Shown here: in pieces, positions 46,001-56,681 of the stretch | Layout: every line of letters begins with the position of its first letter | Position numbering within the stretch: position 1 is the first letter of the stretch | From: Cheilinus undulatus | Lineage: Eukaryota; Chordata; Actinopteri; Labriformes; Labridae | Length of the DNA: 64,000 nucleotides | NCBI RefSeq assembly: GCF_018320785.1 | Contig: NC_054877.1 | Coordinates: 33,192,151 to 33,256,150 of the forward strand | Reading direction: 5' to 3' | Notes under the pieces: generated by a model | Seen by the model: the letters and a program-made list of their open reading frames with translations, nothing else | The model's database searches: none | Told to the model about the DNA's origin: nothing | Position numbers and translations under genes: made by a program

Positions 46001-49000
46001 ATCTGTGGCATGGACACGTCCTGAAAAAGATTTAATCACAGAAATAGATGCATTAAAAACACATCTCCACATGGAAAACAACTTTTTCTTTAACTGGAAT
46101 CCCCCCTCCCCACAGGGAATCGCTGAAACATTTCTGAGGAATTTCAGCCAAACAGTGAGGCAATCAGCCTAGAACACCAAGAACATTCAGCCCAAGCTTT
46201 AAACCCTGTTAGTCACTGTGTGAAACACAATCCCTTTGAGACTAATCATATGTTACTCTGTGCAGTTTTCTGCGGAAACTGTCCTAACATGGCAAGACCA
46301 CGTTGTGGGATTAACAGAAGCTTTACATGCCAAACACACCTTTAGTGAGTTTGAACAGCAGCCAGGTATCGATTGTTCCAAAGCAGCAGTTTCCTTCAGT
46401 TACGGCCTGACGAACCTGAAGAAGAAAGAAACAAAACGAAACTGAAAAGAGAACTGAACTTATGAGTAAGGAATGACTGATACTGCTTCCTCTGGGCTGA
46501 TATCAGTAAATATTATTAACTGTATTATAAACTGCTAACTGATATGTGGAACTAATATGTAGCTAAACCAAAAATGTAGTTTCATTTTTTAAAATGTTAT
46601 ATTTACAAAATTTAATTCAGTAGTTTATTCAAAAATAGAGGTGGAACTACACAGTGGGCCCTTAGTGGGAACGTGTAAATGTTTAAAAAATGCATCCTTT
46701 GAAAGACACCTCAACATAACATAATGAGTGACAACATTTAGTATATCCTCAATCATGCCAAACTATCTCTGTCATGATTTTAAAAAACAGTAGGAGGCGA
46801 GCTGTAACAAAACTATAGACTTGTTCCACAAATACTCTAAAAACCCTGAATAACTTTTGAAAACTTATCAAATCAATATTATCTTGGTAATATATACAGT
46901 ACAGTGCATAACTTTCGGCGTGTGTGAGTAAGACACCTGAGGGCACCATCAAGGATGGAGGATTGACACACAATCAAGGCTGTGCTCTGGACGTCCTTGC
47001 ATATTATCAGGGGCATGGGAAAATAATCAGTTGAAAAAATAACAAAGTACACACTTTCAGTGCAGAGTAAGGTTGACGAATTAGCACAGTCTAAGGTACT
47101 GTCCAGGTGGGTGATAGGGTTTCTCTGAGCCCCTGGTCGTGCTGTGGATGGCTCAAGGGCCCAAAAACCACCAGTGGTCTCAAAAGAGATGCAGTTGTGC
47201 TTGATCCATGTTGACATGTGTCAAACTTGAATCCTAGCACCCTCCATGCCTAAAACTTATGCGCATGACTTTATACAAGCCTAGTTTACCTGCAGTCATG
47301 GTGGGGAACAGGAACAGGCTGCAGCGTATCATGCACTCTGCAGAGAGGGTGACTGGCTGCAATCTTCCATCTTTCCACCACCTGTGCACCTCCAGGACTC
47401 TGAGGTGTGCAGGTTAAATTGTGGCTGACCCCTCTCAACCCAGACAAGGAATTTTTGAGGCCCTCTCCATGATCCATCACGACCAAAACCTCCTACCACA
47501 AGAACAGTTTCTTCCCCTGTGCTGTCAGTCTAATGAGCAGTGCACCAGCCCTTCACCCCCAGATTCTCACTAAACCTCAGAACCAGCAGACAGAATAATG
47601 CATGTTTACAGACTTTGTGTGTTAGAATAACACACACCTGTTTTTTTTCTTTAACAATCTATTTTAAAAGCTTCTTAGTATTTTCATTCTTCCTCTGTGT
47701 TATTTGTTTTGCGCCAAACACCAAGTCAAATTCCTTGTATGAGAAAATAATCTTGGCAATAAAACCCAAGTCTGATTCTGATTACAGCTCCCAGGATGAG
47801 TTTTAAATCCAGATGTGAAACCAAATGAACTTAATGTTGATGTTTCTATAAAGGCAAACTAGAACATCATTTAGAACATGATTCTGTCTTATCTTATCTT
47901 ATTCTTTATAGTTTTGTTTAGTGTTTGATATAGCTATCACTGTGGCCATGGTGTAGCTGCCAGATTAAACCATAAGCAGCTTGCTGCAGGAGCAGCCTTA
48001 ACCATGGCAGAGATTCATATTTAGCTTTTAAAAATTTTTTTTGTCAACAAACAGGTCATACACATGTGAAAGGACGACGACAGCAGAGAGATACATTTCC
48101 TAGTTTGTCTAAAGTGGCGTCAAAATCAACACAATCTGTAGATTTGTCACAGCTTTGCAGTATGTTACATTCTTCAGTGTAAAAATGCTGCACCAGTGCC
48201 AGTGGTAATTGTAGCCACCTTTAGTTTGAGTTCCTGCTGTTGTTAACTTGTTTAAATGTCAGCCTAGACGCACACAAACCTGCTTGTAGTGTGTTAGAGC
48301 CCACACAAGGCGAAAGGTGACGTGTTGAGTGGAGAAAACAATCAGACTGGCAGCCAGTGACCTCTTCTGTCTGGTCAGAAAGTAAAGCACCTTCATCACG
48401 CCATGTATTGCCTGAGGTTGTCATGGAAACAATCACAGTCATACAGTATAAAGTACTACTATTTTTCACTACAAAATTATTTATAAGAACGACTATTTTA
48501 TGTGTTACCCTCTAAACTGATGAACTAGATGAAAATAACAGACTCACTTTCATGGTGCAGGACCTGTTCCAGGACCTCACCAGGTCAGCAGCCCTCTGAT
48601 CCTGCCAGGTGATGAAGTTGTGGAAAGGAACCCCAGTTTTCCTGTCATGAGGAAAATAAATGAATGCAGGTTGAACAGGTTTGCTGCCGCAGCTCTCTTC
48701 TCTTAAATCTTAATAACAGGTGCTTAAATTACATTGAACACATTTATTTTACCTGTGCCATGTTGTGAAAGTTCCTCGTTGGGTGGAGATGCCGAGGGCT
48801 TCCATCTGACGCATCTGCACCCCTGCATCTAAACCAGCCGCACAACAATACACAGACATTAAATGGTTATAGCAAGAGAAAAAAAGAAGAATTTTCTTTG
48901 TGACAATAGAGCATGTGAAAAAAGGTTGTGTTCTGGGTATTGTTCCTTTTTAAAATTCTTCAACTACAGGATGATTGAAAACCTTTTGTAAACAAATGAT

Positions 49001-52000
49001 CATGTAAGTACAGAGAGCATAAAGGACATGTCTGATAGATACTGTATGAAGGATTTTTCTAACTCTTTTTGTTCCTCAGCTTCCTCAGCACAGGTTGGGA
49101 ATTGGTTCAACAAGTTTTTCCACATTTCAAAGTAATCTTATAAATCTTTTTCACAAAGTAACAGCAGAATTGTAAGGTTGAAATGATCAATTTAGTGTTA
49201 TAAATGGTTCAGTCTGTTGGGATATGGGAGAAAGATTGTGGATAAAAAGTGAATGATGAAACACAGGGAGAGTCAAGCTCGACACATGTCAACATACACG
49301 CGTGTTGTTCGGCAGCTAAGGTCAAGCTCAATGGCAGCTCTTTTGTCTGGGCCCTTTTACCCCTAGTAGTATACCCAGAGACTGCTGGTGGGTTTCAGGC
49401 CACAGCATGACTAGGGGATGTTGGCAACCCGGCTACACGCCTGGACGGCACCCTAGGCCATGCTTACTTTACAAATCCACCCCTTACTCTGCCTAAAAGG
49501 TATGAACTTCGTAATCTCTGCAAATTATATTCCCATTCACCTGGTCATATGCAAGGGAATCAAGAGCCCGACTGGCACTGTGTCAATCCTCCTTCCTGCC
49601 TAATGGTGCCCTCAGGTGGCTCCAACTCCAAGAAATCAACCAGATTTTGGACCGACTACAATGTTGCACTTATCATCAAATGCCTAGCCTGATAATGAGC
49701 GTTGGAAATGACAAACCTCTTGTGGTGAAATATAATTAACGACAGGTCCAGGACACTTCACAATCACAACTCGACAAGACTAGCATCTAAGAAATTCTCT
49801 TGCATCATCGTCTAGTTTAACACACTGACCTGACCTTGACGACTTGCATCCTGATGCCTACCAACAGGAGAACATTTACTCCATATCTTCGTGTCATCAT
49901 TTACCAGAGTGACATTAAACCCCCAATTTATCTCCCTCTGGAGATTTATGTGAACATACAGTGATTACTTTGATATGTTATTTAGAGCCCGACTGATATG
50001 GGACTTTTGGCGCCGATGCTGATACCGATATTAGGGGCTAAAAAAGCAGATATCCCATATATCGGCTGATATCCAATATATTGGCCGATAACTGATATAT
50101 CGGCCGATACATTAAATTAGGACACTGATATACACAGGATATATACTGTACATCAACGATTCCCAACCTGTGGGCCGTGGCCCACTGGCATTGCAAGTGG
50201 GCCGCCAAATCATTTCCAAAATAGTATGATTTTTGTTGGGGGGTATATAAAAATATACAGAAAAGTGTTTTAAATGTTAAAACTCAATTATGTTTAAAAG
50301 GATATTAAAAATGTTCAAATATTCTTTTCATTATTTGTTTCATTGTTTTGTTTTTCCTTCGAGTATTAGACATGTGACAAGCAAATGAGAGATAGGAACT
50401 TTTGTTGTTATCTAGAGGTTATTGTGTAGACAGCTCCTTGAAAACTATAATACTGAAGGTGTTGCAACATGTTATAGATGCTGTGTTAGCGACTGTGAAG
50501 CTTCAACATGTTTCTCCTGTATTCAGTTCAGTCCATTACGTTCAATCGTCAATCAAAAAGAACGCATTATATGGCCTCAGCATTTATGGGGTTGGAAGTG
50601 GGTAGACCTAACAGTGGGCCCTGAGTTGGAAAAGGTTGGGAACCACCGCTGTACATGAACACAAATGTGGACATGTGAGTTAACAGTTGCATTTATCTTT
50701 ATTTCACAAAGATGCAACTGTGATGACATTAAACTGCTGTATAACAGTCTTATATTAGATAATGGTGGACATAGGAATTAGCAGCTGCATTTATAACTGT
50801 TCGTTTCACAAAGATGCAACTGAGATGACGTTAAAACGCTGTAATACGCTCTCTAAAACTTACGTGAAAAAACTAGCATGCTCTCCTTGACATGCCCTAA
50901 CAGCATGTTTCTGCGAGGATGTTATTGTCATGGGGCACTAAAGTGTAGTGTTATATTGTTTTATAAAGTCACAGCTTACCATGGAGTAAATAAAATGCAG
51001 TTTCTCTCACCGTTTCTCTTGTTTCATTCCTCTTCTCTGCTGCAGCCTAGTGAGTCCGACTGCAGCTGAGAGGGACTGCTGCACGAGGACTGGGCTGCCT
51101 GTGAGTGCTTAGGGACGGGGAGGGGCCCACGGCAGCACCCGCTGCTCTCTGAGAAGAGCAACAACGATACGCGCTTTCTTGTAAACACCAGATAAAGTCG
51201 CTAGATTTGTTGCTAGTCGTTATTTTGAAAAAGAGGGATCTGAAAACTCGCTAAATATAGCGACAAAGTCACTAAGTTGGCAACACTGAGTTCAGCAGGG
51301 ACACACAGGAGCAGAGGGACAGAATCCCCTCGCAGCAAAAAAAAAAAAAAAAGTTAATTTATCGGCTACATACTGGCTGATGTTGGTTAATCTGTGGTAT
51401 GCTATAATCAGCCAGATTAATTGGCCTGCCGATTCAATCAGTCGGGCTCTAGTGTTATTACATTCATACCTTAAGTTGTAATCCTTTGTGCTCTACATGC
51501 CATATTGTCCTCCGATTGATACACTGGGAAGAGTCCATAATTAATTATTTGTTTTATTCTTCTTGTCAGAGCAAAAGACGGCTTGTGTTACATTGAACGC
51601 TTCTGTTGAAGCTATGCTTCACTCTCTTTGACTCGCCTCCCTGATGACCTGTGAACTTGCACACAGTCTGAGAGATAGTGGTGACGTCAGCATAAGATGG
51701 GTGGTTAGGAATCACACTTGTAGTGTGGCTCTGCTCTGGGGTCAAGATTTTAGTCCCCTGGTCTGATATGGTGTCTGTTGAATGACCAAAAAGAGTCTGA
51801 GCCGACTTTTACTCGAAGCATCTACGCCTTACTTCATCCTCAATTTTTGGCCCAAAAATGCCTAAAACTTCTGCACAGTACTGTCCATTTAGACAATTAG
51901 TAGCTGGCTTGTTTACATAATGTGTTCCCTTAATTCTACAATATTGGGAAGAGCAAAAAACTGTACTGAAAGTGTAGAAACAAGAAGAATAGTTGTATGT

Positions 52001-55000
52001 CAGAAGAGGCTTGGAAAACAGAGCTGGAGAAAGGATTAACTAGAAAATGATGGGCAAGTTTCAGCTGTAATATTCTGAAAGAAAACAATCTGATCTTGTC
52101 AGGATGTTGGTGGACTGTGTAAGCCCATGTAACTGTACAGGTCATTCATTTTTGATACTTCTGCATTACTGTATCCAATTTCTGCTACACTTATCATTGC
52201 CTGTTGATGTTCCTGCCTGTTCTGTTCTGTCAATGTTTGTTTTCATATTTGCCAACTGAAAAAAATGTAAAAATAAAAAATAATTTAAAAAGCTGTTTAA
52301 TCATGAATTCAAGGAATAGTATTTATATCAAGATTTTAAATTACCAGTACAATATAAGCTAAACAAACAACAGGACACGGTACAGCTTTAAAAGAACAGA
52401 GAGTTAAATTAACAACTTAACGACAGAGTCTGATAAGAGAGTAGTTCACTTAGTAGGGTTATTCATTTACGTACTGTGCTGGACTGGGTGAATTTTTTAT
52501 TCGTGTTTGCTCTGCATTTATTACTTTTGATAAAAATAATCAGTGAAGCTCTTAGAGGCATTGTGGTATTAAGGCAATTCATAAGATTTACATTCAATAT
52601 TATGTATGGCTTTAAACAATAAAAGTGAAACTCATTCAACACAGGAAATACAACAAACCATGGTAACTTATTAGTGGAACCGGGATGCACCTCTCAGTGA
52701 CCTGGACCCCCTGTTACCTTATACTGTATAAAACCCACAGTGTTAAATCTTGATATAGAGATTGATAATTATTTTAAATAGGATCAAAGAATAAACTCTG
52801 TTGTTAAATCCACTTATTATCATCTGAGGCTTCTATCCAAGATTAAATGATCTTTTAATGACTTTGAGTGAGTGATTAATGCTTTTATTTCTACATGTTT
52901 AGGCTACCGTAAAACACCTCATACTGGAGTTCATCAGGCTTATCTTGCAAGTTTACAGTCAGTCCAAAATGCTGCTGCTTGACTTTTAACATGTACTCAA
53001 AAACATGAACATTTCACCCCCATCCTGGTTCACCTTCAGTGGCTCCCAGCTCATTTCAGAATTTTATTTTCAAATTTTGTTTTAGAATCTTTAAACAGAT
53101 CAGCACACAGTAATTTCTGACCTCTTAAATGTCTACACCCCCTTGTGATCCCTGAGATGTACAGGTCAGTTTAACCTCTTTGTTCCAAATAACAGATTAA
53201 AAAAAACCCTAAATGATCAAACCTTTTCTGTGTTGGTTCCATATTGTGGAACAAAGTACCTTTTAACACCCCCCCCCTTCCAGCTTTTATATCATATCTT
53301 AAAACTTATTTTCTATTCTTTGTCTTTTAACTTAGCATGACAGCTGTGTGAAATCTGTTTTTGTCTTTTATTTTCTTAATCCTTTTGTTTTTATGTCTTT
53401 TACATGTTTTATTTATATTTCTAGTCAGGTTTTTTTTTCCCCTTTTACTGATTTTATGTTGTTCATATTTGCTTTTACATCTTCCAAGGTCCAGGATAGT
53501 CCCGAATAGCTACTGGTTATTGTGATGGAATTAAATGACATGGAAAACAGGATTAATTGAGATTAAGTTTGTTTTCTACAACACAAAGAAAAGCAATTAG
53601 ATTCTGTAACTACAAAAACAGATAAATAGTCTTTGTTGTAACATTTGCAAAAGTTCTGATATACAACGTGCAAAAATCTAACACATTTGGAATGACACAA
53701 AACACATGCTCCATTATGCTATCTTAAAGCAAGCTCTTCTCCCTGTACAGATTAGACAAAACTTCAGAGAAATTACACATTTCTCCTTGGCTATGCTCAT
53801 GAAGACATCAAGGTATATGTATTCTTAATATCTGTCAGTTTATGGTGCTGCACATACACTCCCCTCTCAAAGTACTGGAACAACAAGACCAATTCCTGTA
53901 TTTTTTCTTTTTCACAAAAGATGACAAAATATAATCAAGACAAAACATTTCAGCTTTTATTTCCAGGTGTTTACATCTAGATTTGGAACACAACCTAGAG
54001 GACAGCATTATTTGTTAAAGAACCCACCCATTTTTCATGTGAGCAAAAGTAATGGAACATATGACTGACATGTATGTTCTGTGTCCAGGTGTGTCCTATT
54101 GCTTATTGATTATTCAAATAGTGCTGAATGTCTACACTCAGTTTCAGATTTGGGTCTTGCCTGTGCAGACTGTATTCACAGTTAGAGGTGTAACCAACAT
54201 GAAAACCAGAGAGATGTCTATGGGTGAAAAACAAGAAATTGTGAAGCTGAGAGAAGATGGAAAATCAATCAGAGCTATTGCACAAACACTGGCCATAGCC
54301 AGTACAACCATTTGGAAAGTCCTGAAGAAAAAGGAAACCACTGGTATACTCAATAGAGGTCAAATGAGAAGCTCAAGGAATACAAAAGCAGTTAATGGCA
54401 GAAACATTGTGAGAGCTGTAAAAAAAAAGACCATAAAACAACTGTTAGTGGCATCAGCAACAACCTCCAGAGGGTAGGAGTGAAGCTATCACCATCTACT
54501 GTTTATTTATTATTTGATACAGATAAATCTATCTGTGATTGTTTTCATTACAGAATAATAAAGACTTCTATTAAGTAATGTATTAAGAAGGTGTGGGATT
54601 AAATAAGTTTGCAGTTCTCCCTACTCCTTTTCGAACATGTAGCCTAATCTTGACCATTAAGTGTTTTTGTAATTTTTTTGTTTCATCTCTCTTCAAAATT
54701 TGTATGTGTCTTCTGAAGGTACATGGCTATGTTTTCATTGTTATGTTTTTTTTTTTACATGTTCGAAATAAACTTCACTAACTAGCTAACTAACAGAAGA
54801 CATCATGAACCAAAGTACAGAGGCTACACCAGAAGATGCAAACCATTTATTAGCAAGAAGAACAGGAAGGCCAGGCAGGAACTTGCCAAAAAGTACAGAC
54901 CACCTTCAAAAATTCTTGAACAAAGTTTTATAGACTGATGAGACAAAGGTAAACCCATTCCGATACTTTTACTCATCTAAAAATGTGGTGCTCTGTTACA

Positions 55001-55971
55001 AATAAAGCTATCTTCTACGTTTTGTATCAGATCCAGATATAAATACCCAGAAATAAAAGCTGAAATGTAGATCTATTGTTTCATATTCATATTCTGAAGT
55101 AAAACCCAAATGTTTTCCGTTTACATCAAAAATAAAGGAATTTTCCTCATTGTTATAATACTTTTGGTGGACAGTGCATACGTGAATACAGTATCTGTTT
55201 GAAGCTGTTTCTTTTATTGGATGAGTTAGGAATTACTGACTGCAGTTATTCAAATGGAGGATGTATTTATCATTTTTAAAACAACTTTAGGCTATGAGGG
55301 GTGGTTTATTCAGACCCTTCAAGTTATCCAACTTATAAAATGGTTCAACAGAATTTACCAATGAGTCATATGGACATGTTATAATCAAGTTCGGTCACAA
55401 GTCAAGCCTGGTGGGATTCCTGTCTGGGTTTTGAATTAATACAATTGTATCTCAGCATATCATCTAATAACCAGTCAAACTAAAATAAAAGCAACCCAGA
55501 CACTAACTTTCGAATGCCAACACAATAGTTAAACTATTTTTTTCTCCAAAGAGCCTCAGTCCTTGGTTTAGTCCTGGATTCAAGCAACTACATGAGTGTT
55601 AGTGTGTGTACCTTGTACAGCTCCTGTGACCACAGTGATAAACCCTCTCCATAGGGCATCAGGGTCCATCTCCACATGTCCCACCTCTGGATATAAGGGC
55701 TGAACCTGGCCACAATATTACACAACAAGAAACACAGAGATCATCAGAACTGTCTCAAAATAACGTTTACAGATTGGGGATATGGTGCAAGTATTATTCA
55801 GATTCATAAATGTACACATCATAAGTAGAGAGAAGTGGTTTGTACCTTGATTCTGCATGATCCTCGGATTTTTGCCTCCTTGTCATAGACGTGACATTTG
55901 ATCGATGTGGTCCCTACGTCCACAGACAAAATAAAGCTTTCCTTCTTCAAGCTGTTTCTCTGACTCCCCAT
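31034..55971 (-). CDS. gk5: Glycerol kinase 5 (putative glycerol kinase, FGGY family)
   Basis: Complete 16-exon gene. Exons in transcript order: 55846-55971, 55612-55705, 48753-48828, 48548-48641, 48280-48411, 46340-46415, 45959-46020, 45799-45872, 43260-43320, 42847-42973, 39739-39843, 39539-39633, 36119-36222, 35190-35249, 34755-34888, 31034-31212. Every junction is GT-AG and phases chain without a break to 532 aa (human GK5 is about 529). FGGY kinases transfer phosphate from ATP to a polyol, here presumably glycerol to sn-glycerol-3-phosphate; mouse Gk5 has also been tied to skin sterol control. Visible motifs: phosphate-1 loop DVGTTS (18-23), substrate-site TWQD (to D113), ADQQ with the expected catalytic base D268, phosphate-2 MGTGTF (288-293), and adenosine-site VDGG (430-433). 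The protein ends SMNWYNKT like the human one. Intron 2 is 6.8 kb and hosts hAT and Tc1-like insertions; introns 5, 8 and 15 host others. No lesion was seen, so it should be functional. Confidence 0.96.
31213..34754 (-). other. gk5 intron 15
   Basis: Holds the truncated Tc1-like element at 32477-33805. Otherwise nothing recognised. Confidence 0.75.
32477..33805 (-). mobile_element. Tc1-like transposon, one terminal repeat truncated
   Basis: The left end after TA (32475-32476) reads CAGTGCATAAAAAAAGTCTTC and matches the end of the element at 407, as does CCAATATAATTTGGCTTTTT nearby. The minus strand carries a decayed transposase whose C-terminal PxSP-L block lies near 32870-32895 (sense of GAGTGGCCGAGTC). 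Near 33780-33805 the right arm stops short and lacks the outer ~100 bp. It lies inside gk5 intron 15, in the same transcriptional direction as the host gene. Confidence 0.82.
35250..36118 (-). other. gk5 intron 13
   Basis: Contains a stretch at about 35310-35540 with CCGCCGGGCATACACTGTG and GAGTCGCACGACTTG phrasing reminiscent of fish hAT-derived MITEs, but I find no second end. Nothing else recognised. Confidence 0.45.
36868..37358. mobile_element. Short MITE-like element related to the 28600-30254 element
   Basis: Starts GGGTAACACCTTGTAATAAG. It is full of TAATTACCTAGTAATT-type themes on both strands (AGCTAGTAATTTTCCAGGTAATT; inverse at 37270-37335). Two opposed runs of telomere-like letters lie inside: CCACCTAACCCTCACTCTAA near 37018 and AGGGTTAGGGTTAAGG near 37223. 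No coding capacity. Confidence 0.65.
38795..38816. repeat. (CTAA)n microsatellite
   Basis: Perfect tetranucleotide run of about five units. Confidence 0.85.
39844..42846 (-). other. gk5 intron 10
   Basis: Carries the AT-rich degenerate repeat at 40745-41510. The rest shows no recognised feature. Confidence 0.65.
40745..41510. repeat. AT-rich degenerate repeat (AAATTCCC / AAAATTTAAA themes)
   Basis: Units of roughly 30-40 bp built from AAATTCCC(T/A), CAAAATTTAAAG and CCCCAAAA recur about twenty times without a fixed period, with a poly(A) run at about 41367-41383. Open frames across it are the repeat translated. Confidence 0.65.
43597..45159 (+). mobile_element. Tc1/mariner transposon with DD37E-type spacing, full length
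   Basis: Flanked by TA at 43595-43596 and 45160-45161. The ends CACCGCGTTCCACAGTATTA and the inverse of CACCACGTTCCACATTATTA match. The inverted arms run about 200 bp (for example CTGATTTTCTAAATATCAATGCAAATGACAG against 45085-45125). Length is 1563 bp. It lies in gk5 intron 8, opposite to the host gene, ~640 bp from exon 8. Confidence 0.92.
43818..44748 (+). pseudogene. Tc1/mariner transposase, inactivated
   Basis: Starts [16 protein letters not shown] at 43818 and then meets a stop after about 16 codons. It continues in frame through a paired helix-turn-helix region (43885-44157, ending in another stop). After frame shifts come the first catalytic Asp in [12 protein letters not shown] (about 44235), the second in [10 protein letters not shown] (about 44520) and the Glu in [11 protein letters not shown] (about 44640). 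I count 37 residues between the second Asp and the Glu in the + frame of 44470-44748. This is longer than the 34 of ordinary Tc1 and like the DD37E group. Several stops make it inactive. Confidence 0.88.
45363..45620. mobile_element. Tc1-associated arm fragment, related to 26060-26205
   Basis: 45363-45503 matches 26060-26205 closely (GTAACAATGCTTCTTGGCAA, AAGGAGCATGCATTTGTAGG). An inverse copy of GGATGAAC...CATGCTCCTTACAAA follows at about 45545-45625. The block therefore forms a small inverted repeat. Confidence 0.7.
46416..48279 (-). other. gk5 intron 5
   Basis: Contains the LINE 3' end at 47281-47805. The rest is unassigned. Confidence 0.7.
47281..47805 (+). pseudogene. Non-LTR retrotransposon 3' end (L2/Rex1-like)
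   Basis: The + strand translates in pieces to the LINE C-terminus: [16 protein letters not shown], then the CTSRTL block, then [13 protein letters not shown]-like residues (around 47490-47520). A short 3' UTR ends ACTTGGCAATAAA-like plus CTGATTCTGATTAC at about 47750-47790. It is 5'-truncated. It resembles the 3' end of the copy at 6410-7190. Confidence 0.75.
50154..50648. mobile_element. Second hAT-like MITE nested inside the first
   Basis: The ends CAACGATTCCCAACC and the inverse of GGTTGGGAACCACCG are related. Identical 8-bp target duplications CTGTACAT flank it (50146-50153 and 50649-50656). Length is 495 bp. GTGGGCCGTGGCCCACTGGC lies just inside the left end and CAGTGGGCCCTGAG near the right. 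Confidence 0.92.
50663..50855. repeat. Two-copy ~97-bp tandem duplication
   Basis: Copies start near 50665 and 50761. Each carries TTGCATTTAT followed by TTTCACAAAGATGCAACTG, GATGAC(A/G)TTAAA and GCTGTA. TTGCAT and ATGCAA within a unit can pair as a hairpin. It lies inside the outer hAT element. Confidence 0.8.
52840..53480 (+). pseudogene. LINE reverse transcriptase C-terminal fragment
   Basis: The + strand reads LQSVQNAAA at about 52955, then [18 protein letters not shown]-like residues (53010-53065). This is the well-known C-terminal motif of fish non-LTR elements. Stops and frameshifts follow, and the coding trace fades near 53300. Confidence 0.75.
53857..55176 (+). mobile_element. Tc1-like transposon, interrupted and internally deleted
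   Basis: The left end CACTCCCCTCTCAAAGTACT (after TA at 53855-53856) and the right end, inverse CACTGTCCACCAAAAGTATT, match. The base pair after the right end is CA instead of TA. The + strand encodes a Tc1 N-terminus (54213-54480: [19 protein letters not shown], then [16 protein letters not shown], a helix-turn-helix) but lacks the catalytic region. A LINE-type tail interrupts the coding region at about 54504-54791. Confidence 0.83.
54504..54791 (+). mobile_element. LINE 3'-tail insertion inside the Tc1-like transposase
   Basis: Transposase similarity breaks after ATCTACTGTT (about 54503) and resumes with AGAAGACATCATGAAC (about 54793). The intervening segment ends with ACATGTTCGAAATAAACTTC and a short (ACTA/CTAA)n run, the 3'-end form of a common fish LINE. 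Confidence 0.65.
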
Positions 55972-56681
55972 TGTGGTAAATATTGTCCTAGTTTATCTCA
56001 CACCAGTCCCTGCTCGGTCGTAGTCAGCTCCTAGTGGTCATATTGTCAGGCTGGTTTGTTGGTGTGACCTGATAAAACCTTATCTGCCTCAGTGGAGCTG
56101 TCGCGTTGAGGCTGTCGACCTTCGGACAGATGTTTATTAAAAGTCCAGTTAACCTGTCCGAGTTAACACATTGCCACCCCGAGGTCCGCACACTAATACA
56201 AAACATGTGTGAGAAATAAACAACTACAGTTATTCTGCATGTGATAAGGAGCGCCAACCAAATCCCACCGGTCGTTTTCCTGACTCCTGAGTGAATTGAG
56301 ACTGAACTAAGTTAGGAGTTTCCCCGTCTCAAGAGTTAAGCTAAATGCTAACGTGACATGGCTATCTGTCCGAAAACATTTTTTTAAAATCAGCATTTTC
56401 TCTTAAGCATTACTCAATGTTTGTTACCTAATATTTAGTACGCAAAGGGTCACAGGGGCGCCGCCCAAACACCGAAATATTTATTTAGTAGAAATTCCAT
56501 CAGAGCATGCTGTCGAATCACATAGAGCTTGAAGTCCTGTGGGCACCCGTAATACAACAAGCGCATGCGCAATGCGTAGTTTGACATAGTAGCATGTGGA
56601 TGTTTTTAGCTCTGCACACGTGTGTCTATCGGTAACGACTAGCTGTTTCGGCCGGTAACTGTGCGCTTTTCCACGCAAAAT
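55972..56681. promoter_or_regulatory. Head-to-head intergenic region of gk5 and the nucleolin-like gene; probable bidirectional promoter
   Basis: About 0.7 kb separates the gk5 start codon (minus) from the first proposed codon of the nucleolin-like gene (plus). It contains GCGCATGCGCA at 56561-56571, a palindromic NRF1-type site, and the E-box CACGTG at 56617-56622. NRF1 sites are typical of CpG-type, often bidirectional promoters. Nucleolin is a known MYC target, which fits the E-box, but use of either site here is inference. Confidence 0.6.

Larger units (their letters stand above)
49983..51451. mobile_element. Non-autonomous hAT-like element
   Basis: Terminal inverted repeats TAGAGCCCGACTGAT (49983) and the inverse ending GTCGGGCTCTA (51451). 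Flanking 8-bp direct repeats are ATGTTATT (49975-49982) and GTGTTATT (51452-51459), 7 of 8 matching, as for hAT insertions. The subterminal GATATATCGGCCGATA-type repeats at 50040-50110 are characteristic of a widespread fish family. No transposase frame. A second hAT-like element is nested at 50154-50648. A GC-rich segment lies at 51050-51200. Confidence 0.9.
48829..55611 (-). other. gk5 intron 2 (largest intron, 6.8 kb)
   Basis: Holds the nested hAT pair (49983-51451), a LINE fragment (52840-53480) and a Tc1-like element with a LINE tail inside it (53857-55176). 48829-49982 and 51452-52840 show no recognised feature. Confidence 0.75.

Noticed and set aside
49270-49740. Relatively GC-rich stretch in gk5 intron 2 that might be an LTR or SINE
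   Set aside because: No terminal repeats, primer-binding site, tRNA-like promoter or tail could be identified.
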